DNA of 6,060 nucleotides from an uncultured Coriobacteriaceae bacterium. Its GTDB lineage: Bacteria; Actinomycetota; Coriobacteriia; Coriobacteriales; Atopobiaceae. The notes under the pieces are model-generated. The model made no database searches. It was not told the DNA's origin and saw nothing but the letters and a program-made list of their open reading frames with translations. The translations under genes were made by a program, and so were the position numbers. This document shows positions 1 to 4,441 of this stretch, piece after piece (position 1 is the first letter of the stretch; each line of letters begins with the position of its first letter). Location: NCBI GenBank assembly GCA_902766805.1, contig CACXFF010000207.1, positions 1 to 6,060 of the forward strand. Direction: 5' to 3'.

Positions 1-26
1 GCACGGCCTTGCGTGGGCGTCGAGGC

Positions 27-920
27 TCAGAGCCCTTGGTAGCTCTTGCGGATTGCAGCCCACTTGGCGTCGCGCGACCGCTCAATGAGCGCGACGTCCT
101 CATCGGTCAGGTGCTGGAAGCGGCCCTGTTTGCGCAGGTAGTCGGCGCACGCGCTGAATGCCTTGGGCCGTTGGGTCAGCGTGAACTCGCCATCGGCGTA
201 CTCTGCCAGGTACCACAGGCCGCAGTCCACGACCTCCCGGGCGATCTCCACCGTCTCGTCGCTCGCGATGCCCCAACCCGTGGGACAAGGCGTGATGACG
301 TGGATGAACTTGGCACCCCTGACCTGCGAGGCCTTCTCCACCTTGTGCATGTAGTCGTCCAGGTACCCCACGCTCGCGGTGGCAGCATACGCAATCCCGT
401 GCGCCGCGACGATCTCGAACAGGTTCTTCTTGGGGCGCACGTTGCCATGGACGTTCTTGCCCGCCGGCGTCGTGGTCGTCCGGGCGCCAAAGGGCGTGAG
501 GGAGCTCTTTTGGATCCCGGTGTTCATGTACGCTTCGTTGTCGTAGCAGATGTACAGCAGGTCATCGTCACGGTCGATGGCGCCCGACAGGGCCTGCAGG
601 CCGATGTCCGCCGTGCCCCCGTCCCCTGCGAAGGCCACCGCCTGGAAGTCGGTGATGCCCTGAGCCCGCAGGCCCGCTTGCACGCCGGTCAGCATCGAGG
701 CCGCACCCGCGAAGGTCGACTTGAGGGCGTTGTTGCCAAAGCAAAGCTGCGGGAATATGAACCCGACCGCCGACATGCAGCCAGCTGGCAGCACGGCGAC
801 CGTGCGTTCGCCGAGCACCTTCAACGCTATCCTCACGGCCAAGCTGCAGCCGCATCCCGCACAGGCCTTGTGGCCATAGAAATACTCATCCTCGTTCAAG
901 CTGCGCACATTGACGCTCAT
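27..920 (-). CDS. porB: Pyruvate (2-oxoacid):ferredoxin oxidoreductase, beta subunit
   Basis: This 297-residue subunit carries the thiamine diphosphate (TPP) site and the proximal [4Fe-4S] cluster of a four-subunit 2-oxoacid:ferredoxin oxidoreductase, a cytoplasmic enzyme that turns pyruvate and CoA into acetyl-CoA, CO2 and reduced ferredoxin. Seen in the sequence: CAGCG with Cys20 and Cys23, a third Cys at 48 in AGC, and a fourth at 212 in TPCPTGWG, which are the four family cluster ligands. The TPP/Mg motif starts at GDGGT (99-103) and runs to DNEAYMNTG (127-135). The length is typical of separate PorB chains (about 300). The start was chosen because its ATG overlaps the alpha-subunit stop in ATGA (917-920) and the protein then begins just before the conserved EYFYGHKACAGCG block. 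The same frame stays open far upstream through the alpha gene, but that stretch is a shadow. Pyruvate is the likeliest substrate by resemblance to PorB; another 2-oxoacid cannot be excluded. Confidence 0.93.
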   Translation of the reverse strand: MSVNVRSLNEDEYFYGHKACAGCGCSLAVRIALKVLGERTVAVLPAGCMSAVGFIFPQLCFGNNALKSTFAGAASMLTGVQAGLRAQGITDFQAVAFAGDGGTADIGLQALSGAIDRDDDLLYICYDNEAYMNTGIQKSSLTPFGARTTTTPAGKNVHGNVRPKKNLFEIVAAHGIAYAATASVGYLDDYMHKVEKASQVRGAKFIHVITPCPTGWGIASDETVEIAREVVDCGLWYLAEYADGEFTLTQRPKAFSACADYLRKQGRFQHLTDEDVALIERSRDAKWAAIRKSYQGL

Positions 921-2083
921 AAGCCGCCATCCCCGATCCCTAGGAAGGTCACGCTGGCCTGTCCCTTCGCCAAGCCGGCGAACAGCTTCTCGATGTCGGC
1001 GGCTGAGATGTTCTGGCCGCCCAGGCCACCGATGTAGTCCGAGCCCGGGATGTCCAGCCGTGCCTTGTGCAGCGCAGAGTTGACGTTGGTGTAGACGGGA
1101 CCTTCGTTGCCAAAGGAGATGCTCTTCTCCAGGACCGCGACCGCTTTGGCGTGCGCCACTGCCGCAGCGACCTCCTCGTTCGGGAAGGGACGCATGTAGC
1201 GCAGCCGCAGCATGCCGACCCGCTGCCCCGAAGCGCGCAGGCGATCCACGGTCTCCCTCACCAGCCCGGCGATGCTGCCCAGCGTGATGAGGACGTAGTC
1301 GGCGTCCTCGCAGCGATAGGCATCGGTCAACCCCGTATAGCGCCTCCCAAAGAGCTCCGCGAACCTGTCTTCCGCCTCGGCGACCACGGAGCGCGCGTTC
1401 ATCATCCCGATGTGCTCTCGGTACTTGAACGACATGTAGTACTCGGGACCTGCGGTGAAGCCAAGCACACGGGGGTGCTCGAGGTCCAGCTTGTTCTCGG
1501 TCTCGTATTTCGGCAGGAAGGCGTCCGCCTGCTCTGCGGTCGGCACCTCGACCACCTCGTAGGTGTGCGTCAGCACGAAGCCGTCGAGGTTCACCATGAA
1601 CGGCGTGGACACGTCCCTGTGCTCCGCGACGTAGTAGCTCATCAGGGCCAGGTCCAACGCCTCCTGGGCGTCTTCCGCATAGGCCTGGATCCAGCCGCTG
1701 TCGAGCTGTGAGAGCGCGTCGCGCTGATCGCCGTAGATGTTCCACGGCAACGCCAGGGAGCGGTTGGCGTTCATCATCACGATCGGCCAGCGGCCGCCCG
1801 CAGCATAAGGCAGGCATTCGGCCATGTACAGGAGGCCCTGGGACGACGTGGCCGTGAACGCCCGCGCGCCCACCGCCGACGCGCCCATGGCGCAGGAGAG
1901 CGCCGAGTGCTCTGACTCCACGTGGATGAACTCGGACTGCAGGCTGCCGTCCTCGACCATTTCGGACAGCCGCTCCACGACGACGGTCTGCGGCGTGATG
2001 GGATAGGCGGAGATGACCTGTGGCCGTGCCAAGCGTATCCCGTAGGCGAACGCCTCGTTGCCGGAGAGAAAGAGCCTCGCCAT
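917..2083 (-). CDS. porA: Pyruvate (2-oxoacid):ferredoxin oxidoreductase, alpha subunit
   Basis: This 388-residue subunit forms the active site together with beta; in this family it supplies residues contacting the TPP pyrimidine ring and the substrate. Visible motifs in order: GNEAFAYG near residue 8, AYPITPQT (26-33) with the conserved Thr30, VESEHSA (55-61) whose Glu56 is the expected TPP-activating glutamate, TATSSQG (77-83), an Arg at 108 in NANRSL, and GLGGQNIS close to the C terminus. These match the N-terminal pyrimidine-binding domain and the following transketolase-C-like domain of PorA; the length is usual for the family (about 390). The start codon overlaps the delta stop as TAATG, and a very strong purine-rich ribosome site lies inside the end of the delta gene. 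The stop overlaps the beta start as ATGA. Expression should therefore be translationally coupled. The long TATSSQG block and the SGWIQAYAED segment resemble pyruvate enzymes more than 2-oxoglutarate ones. Confidence 0.93.
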   Translation of the reverse strand: MARLFLSGNEAFAYGIRLARPQVISAYPITPQTVVVERLSEMVEDGSLQSEFIHVESEHSALSCAMGASAVGARAFTATSSQGLLYMAECLPYAAGGRWPIVMMNANRSLALPWNIYGDQRDALSQLDSGWIQAYAEDAQEALDLALMSYYVAEHRDVSTPFMVNLDGFVLTHTYEVVEVPTAEQADAFLPKYETENKLDLEHPRVLGFTAGPEYYMSFKYREHIGMMNARSVVAEAEDRFAELFGRRYTGLTDAYRCEDADYVLITLGSIAGLVRETVDRLRASGQRVGMLRLRYMRPFPNEEVAAAVAHAKAVAVLEKSISFGNEGPVYTNVNSALHKARLDIPGSDYIGGLGGQNISAADIEKLFAGLAKGQASVTFLGIGDGGL

Positions 2084-2370
2084 TACTCCTCCTCCATCGC
2101 GATCGCGCCGACCGCGCAGATCCTCCTGCAGATGCCGCAGCCCTTGCAGAAATCATAGTCGATGGCGACCTTGGCGCCTTGCCGGGAGATCACGCCGTCG
2201 GGACAGTACAGGTAGCACTGCAGGCAGCCCACGCAGCGGTCCATGTCTATCACAGGGCGCACACTGCGCCAACCTGCGTTTTTCGTCACCAGGTACCCCG
2301 CCTCAAAGGCGGTCGAGTCTGGAATCTCGGCAAGCGTTTGCGGCACGCTGTCGCGCAGGAACGGCTTCAT
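2083..2370 (-). CDS. porD: Pyruvate (2-oxoacid):ferredoxin oxidoreductase, delta subunit (2x[4Fe-4S])
   Basis: This 95-residue ferredoxin-like subunit passes electrons from the TPP/proximal cluster site to external ferredoxin. Two cluster motifs are plain: CVGCLQCYLYCP (Cys 46, 49, 52, 56) and CKGCGICRRIC (Cys 75, 78, 81, 85), giving two [4Fe-4S] clusters. The roughly 40-residue segment before the first motif, including AGYLVTKNAGWRSVRP, is typical of PorD chains and distinguishes it from plain bacterial ferredoxins. One small oddity is that the second motif ends in Cys-Ala rather than the more common Cys-Pro. The start overlaps the gamma stop as ATGA (2367-2370) and has an AAAGGCGG-like ribosome site inside the gamma gene. 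The C terminus MEEE is encoded by the GA-rich run that also serves as the ribosome site of porA. Confidence 0.93.
   Translation of the reverse strand: MKPFLRDSVPQTLAEIPDSTAFEAGYLVTKNAGWRSVRPVIDMDRCVGCLQCYLYCPDGVISRQGAKVAIDYDFCKGCGICRRICAVGAIAMEEE
2086..2095 (-). promoter_or_regulatory. Strong ribosome binding site of porA embedded in porD
   Basis: The minus strand reads GGAGGAGGAG directly before TAATG, where the porD stop and porA start overlap. This is an extended anti-Shine-Dalgarno match that also codes for the Glu-rich end of PorD. It fixes the porA start and suggests a reinitiation-coupled junction. Confidence 0.8.
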
Positions 2371-2891
2371 GGCTGCACCGCCTTTGCACCGGCCAGCACG
2401 GCCGAAATGTTCTTGGCTTGGTGCCGGGCTGGCATCGTCTGCCGAATCGCCCCTGCGACAAGCTCGAGAGGCACGACACCTGATGCTGCGACCAGCGCAC
2501 CAAGCATAATCGTGTTGGTGATGGGCAGCCCTCGCAGCTCAGCGGCGATGCGCGTGCCGTCCACCGCGATCACACGCTCATCCGATATCGTCCTTTTGGT
2601 GTTCACCAAGAGTTTGCCGCCTTCTTTCAGCTCGGCAAAAGCAGCATCCGTGAACACCGTGTCGTCGAGGAAGATGCAGTAGTCCGCCTTGGCCACCTCG
2701 CTGCGGTTGCCGATGGGTCGTTCGTCGAGCTTCGTGAACGCGCGCATGGGCGCGCCGCGTCGTTCGGGACCAAAGCGCGGGAACGCCAGGGCGTAGCTGC
2801 CCTCCCCTTTGAGGACATACGCCGCGCCGAGCAGCCGCGCCGCCGTGAACGCGCCCTGGCCACCGCGCCCGTGCCAGATAACCTCCGTCAT
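2367..2891 (-). CDS. porG: Pyruvate (2-oxoacid):ferredoxin oxidoreductase, gamma subunit
   Basis: This 174-residue subunit is the gamma (catalytic-domain III type) chain of the split 2-oxoacid:ferredoxin oxidoreductase, the part associated with CoA binding and assembly of the complex. Visible family motifs are HGRGGQG (7-13) at the N terminus, FPRFGPERRGAP (38-48 region) and the late GLPITNTIMLGALVAASG segment. The length agrees with usual gamma chains (about 180). It is the first gene of the operon gamma-delta-alpha-beta. The ATG at 2891 is preceded by GGGGAG six bases upstream, which supports this start. The 147-base gap to the upstream gene contains a hairpin (2970-3006), so the operon probably starts its own transcript, although I could not pick a convincing promoter. 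The gene is also known as porC in some organisms. Confidence 0.92.
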   Translation of the reverse strand: MTEVIWHGRGGQGAFTAARLLGAAYVLKGEGSYALAFPRFGPERRGAPMRAFTKLDERPIGNRSEVAKADYCIFLDDTVFTDAAFAELKEGGKLLVNTKRTISDERVIAVDGTRIAAELRGLPITNTIMLGALVAASGVVPLELVAGAIRQTMPARHQAKNISAVLAGAKAVQP

Positions 2892-2969
2892 GGATCACTC
2901 CCCGTTTGGACACGAGACGACGAGCGTTTCGGCCGCGTGTGTTTGCTCAGACGCTCACAGGATACAACA
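2892..2969 (-). other. Leader region of the por operon, no clear promoter
   Basis: These bases separate the upstream hairpin from the porG start. They hold the porG ribosome site (GGGGAG) and a short inverted pair, GAGCGT (2922-2927) against ACGCTC (2951-2956), with a long loop. I find no good -10/-35 pair. The promoter must be either a divergent type or hidden here, unless the operon is read through from 3749 on. Confidence 0.4.
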
Positions 2970-3006
2970 GGCGCCCGTACCCGAAGCATGTCCGGATACG
3001 GGCGCC
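2970..3006 (-). terminator. Hairpin terminator candidate after the DUF1269-like gene
   Basis: A perfect 10-bp inverted repeat, GGCGCCCGTA at 2970-2979 and TACGGGCGCC at 2997-3006, with a 17-base middle that can add three more G-C pairs (2981-2983 with 2993-2995). It lies 32 bases past the stop of the upstream minus-strand gene and before porG. The sequence after the stem on the minus strand is TGTTGTATCC, only modestly T-rich, so this is a weak classical terminator by the usual rule. Confidence 0.6.
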
Positions 3007-3038
3007 ATCAGACTTACAGCGAACTCCAGAAGGAGCGC

Positions 3039-3749
3039 TTACTCCTGCTTCTCAGCAGCCTCGGCAGCCTTGTCGGCCTCGATGCCGGCCTTGATCTGGG
3101 CCTGGGCGGCGTCGATCTGGGCCTGGGCGTTGTTCTGGATCTCGTCGGCAATCGCCTTGTTCTCTGCCTCGATGCCGTCGAAGTACGCCTTGATCTCGGC
3201 CTCCTTGGCGGCCTTCCTTGCGGCCCTCTCGGCAGCCTCTTCCTGGTTGGCCTTGTCCTCGGCCTCGTCGCGCGCCTTCTCGACCTCGTCGAAAACGTCG
3301 GCGGCGAAGTGACGGATGATGGTGGTCTCGTACTTGGCGAAGGGAGCGTCGAAGGCGGGCTCCTCCTCCTGGACGAGAGCGACGATGGCGGTCTCGCCCT
3401 CATACAGCTTGGAAGCGGTCACCTGGAGCATGGAAGCGCTGTCGACGGCGTCGCCGGCGTCGACGCTGCTGCCCACGATGCCACCCACGGCACCACCCAG
3501 CAGAACGCCCAGCGGACCACCGAGGATGCCGACGATCGAGCCCACGAGCAGGCCCGTGGCGCTGTCGTTGGAGGTTACACCAACGGGATCAATCGCACCA
3601 GCGACCTCGATGGTCTCACCAGCGTGCTTGAGGAGCGCGGCTTCGGCCACGACGAAGCCCTCGCCGGCCGGCTTGTTGCGGAGCTCGGTGAACGCCTGAT
3701 AGGCTTCGCTCTCGACATTGAAGATGACGGTCACAACGTTCTGGTGCAT
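3039..3749 (-). CDS. DUF1269-like glycine-zipper membrane protein with coiled-coil tail
   Basis: This 236-residue protein has no known reaction. Residues 1-45 look like the beta-alpha-beta start of DUF1269-type proteins (VVTVIFNVESEAYQAFTELR). Residues 63-93 are a Gly-rich hydrophobic stretch with GxxxG spacing (GLLVGSIVGILGGPLG and following), able to form one or two membrane segments. Residues 105-150 return to a beta/alpha pattern (ETAIVALVQEEE), as in that family. Residues 153-236 form an unusual Ala/Glu/Lys/Gln-rich tail with heptad character and no Cys, probably a long coiled coil. No signal peptide is visible. The start at 3749 has AAAGGA about six bases upstream. A candidate promoter sits at 3806-3834 and a hairpin follows the gene, so it looks monocistronic. 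A role in envelope stress is a guess based on the family's reputation. The family call comes from pattern, not from a search. Confidence 0.75.
   Translation of the reverse strand: MHQNVVTVIFNVESEAYQAFTELRNKPAGEGFVVAEAALLKHAGETIEVAGAIDPVGVTSNDSATGLLVGSIVGILGGPLGVLLGGAVGGIVGSSVDAGDAVDSASMLQVTASKLYEGETAIVALVQEEEPAFDAPFAKYETTIIRHFAADVFDEVEKARDEAEDKANQEEAAERAARKAAKEAEIKAYFDGIEAENKAIADEIQNNAQAQIDAAQAQIKAGIEADKAAEAAEKQE
3093..3129 (-). repeat. Short tandem repeat, 21-bp period, inside the coiled-coil tail
   Basis: The 16-base unit gatctgggcctgggcg occurs exactly at 3093-3108 and 3114-3129. The offset of 21 bases is seven codons, one heptad. It encodes the repeated AQAQI pattern (QAQIDAAQAQIKAG), so the tail may have grown by heptad duplication. 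Confidence 0.8.
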
Positions 3750-3805
3750 GTTGGTTCCTTTCTTCCGGAATCACCGTGAGGACTCGCGTATGGTCCTACT
3801 GGTAC

Positions 3806-3834
3806 ATGATAAGCGTATTGCAAGCGCTTGTCCG
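3806..3834 (-). promoter_or_regulatory. Candidate promoter of the DUF1269-like gene with palindromic operator
   Basis: On the minus strand, -35 CGGACA (3829-3834, four of six consensus bases) and -10 TATCAT (3806-3811, five of six) are separated by exactly 17 bases. The spacer and -35 edge contain the perfect 10-base palindrome CAAGCGCTTG (3821-3830), a plausible repressor site. Transcription would begin near 3799, giving a leader of about 50 bases. Just upstream, CGCGACAC occurs twice (3833-3840 and 3868-3875, plus-strand reading). The promoter rests on consensus matching alone. Confidence 0.5.
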
Positions 3835-3840
3835 CGACAC

Positions 3841-3938
3841 TCTTCCATCACGATGGACATCTGATTGCGCGACACAGTCCGTGGCGAGCGGCTGCCGCCC
3901 GAGCGCCGTACCCACGAAACGGTGCATAGGACACCCAA
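3841..3938. other. Intergenic stretch without a recognised gene
   Basis: Between the hairpin after the small peptide gene and the candidate promoter at 3806-3834 I see only a tiny inverted repeat (CCAT/ATGG around 3845-3855) and one copy of the CGCGACAC octamer. Open frames crossing it have no ribosome site and no recognisable protein character. Confidence 0.5.
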
Positions 3939-3984
3939 GCGCGGTACCGCCCGCACCACAGCCGTGATGGGGGCGGCACCGCGC
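3939..3984 (-). terminator. Long hairpin, likely terminator of the RiPP precursor transcript
   Basis: Arms GCGCGGTACCGCCC (3939-3952) and GGGCGGCACCGCGC (3971-3984) pair over 14 positions around an 18-base loop. The single imperfect position is A against C on the plus strand but a U-G wobble in minus-strand RNA, so the structure is better in the minus-strand transcript. It starts 48 bases past the stop of the peptide gene. The tail after it (TTGGGTGTCC) is not a U-run, so it could also act as an RNA-stabilising 3' structure. Confidence 0.6.
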
Positions 3985-4032
3985 ATGTTCGTTCAAGTCA
4001 TGTGAGGCGGTCGAGCGTGTGCCTTTCCTTTG

Positions 4033-4239
4033 CTACATCATCGCCCTGCAGTAGGCGTGTTCCGCGCAGAAGCTGTCGCACCACGACCCGCCGGCGATGG
4101 CCAGCAACTGGTCGTCCTCCAGCTCTACGCCGCACAACTTCGCAATCTCTAGCAGCTCTTCCGGCGTCTGCACATCCATAAGCTTGGCCTGGAGCTCCGG
4201 GTCCACCAGTTCCGGGTTCAACAATTCGTGGTATTCCAT
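4033..4239 (-). CDS. RiPP precursor peptide with Nif11-like leader and Cys-rich core
   Basis: This 68-residue product looks like the precursor of a ribosomally made, post-translationally modified peptide. Residues 1-51 form an acidic, helical leader (PELQAKLMDVQTPEELLEIAK, then GVELEDDQLLAIAGG) that resembles Nif11-like leaders and ends in the Gly-Gly site (50-51) cut by C39-peptidase-containing ABC exporters. The predicted 17-residue core (52-68) starts SWCDSFC and has Cys at 54, 58 and 64, Ser at 52 and 56, two aromatic residues and a terminal Met-Met. Two Ser and three Cys would allow up to two lanthionine rings, but disulfides, thioethers or another chemistry fit as well, so the class is open. 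The ATG at 4239 follows AAAGGA about seven bases upstream. The gene stands alone between two hairpins with no maturase, transporter or immunity gene in view. Family membership is inferred from the leader pattern. Confidence 0.8.
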   Translation of the reverse strand: MEYHELLNPELVDPELQAKLMDVQTPEELLEIAKLCGVELEDDQLLAIAGGSWCDSFCAEHAYCRAMM

Positions 4240-4391
4240 CCCGCATCCTTTCCTCGTGGCCCACAGTGACCGGAGCTACGACGTTTCCTCTCTGGATGAC
4301 TCGCAGCGCCTTAATTACCTTCGCATTCTGGCACGGTGCTCCTGCAGGCTACAGCTAGGCGCAGAAGCATTCGGCAGATGGCTGCGCTGAC
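4240..4391 (-). promoter_or_regulatory. Upstream region of the RiPP precursor, weak promoter signal
   Basis: This stretch must hold the precursor's promoter if the hairpin at 4392-4430 ends the upstream transcript. The only AT-rich patch is around TAATTA (4312-4317), a possible -10 box, but the bases 17 upstream give AGCACC, a poor -35. The leader would be about 65 bases. A GGAAAGGA ribosome site lies just before the start. Confidence 0.3.
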
Positions 4392-4430
4392 AGGGTGGCG
4401 AACTGGTACCTGATACAAGTTCGCCACCCT
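4392..4430 (-). terminator. Perfect 13-bp hairpin after the surface protein gene
   Basis: AGGGTGGCGAACT (4392-4404) and AGTTCGCCACCCT (4418-4430) form a perfect 13-bp stem with a 13-base loop, beginning 11 bases beyond the stop codon. On the minus strand the stem is followed by GTCAGCGCAG, with no U-run. Position and stem strength make it the likely transcript end of the surface protein gene. Confidence 0.7.
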
Positions 4431-4441
4431 TGCCAACGGGC

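Noticed and set aside
9..1037. Plus-strand open frame of 342 codons opposite porB
   Set aside because: It lies antisense to a clear conserved gene, has no ribosome site, and its composition is typical of the complementary strand of GC-rich coding DNA.
1067..1711. Plus-strand open frame of 214 codons opposite porA
   Set aside because: It is antisense to strongly conserved porA motifs, with no recognisable domain of its own.
921..2156. Long in-frame extension of the beta-subunit reading frame upstream, giving 709 residues in total
   Set aside because: It runs through porA in another frame, is Arg/Gly/Ala-rich with low-complexity shadow character, and the known PorB N terminus starts at the ATG at 920.
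2871..3779. Plus-strand open frame of 302 codons opposite the DUF1269-like gene
   Set aside because: Its Leu/Gly/Asp-rich repeats mirror the Ala/Glu-rich minus-strand codons. The minus-strand frame has a ribosome site and family-like domains.
3771..3986. Small minus-strand frame of 71 codons between the peptide gene and the DUF1269-like gene
   Set aside because: It has no ribosome site, overlaps both the long hairpin and the candidate promoter, and is Arg/Ser-rich without a leader or Gly-Gly motif, so it is not a second precursor peptide.
3998..4264. 88-codon minus-strand frame overlapping the RiPP precursor
   Set aside because: It begins at an ATG inside the ribosome-site region and is Arg/Gly-rich. 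The overlapping frame has the leader and core pattern.
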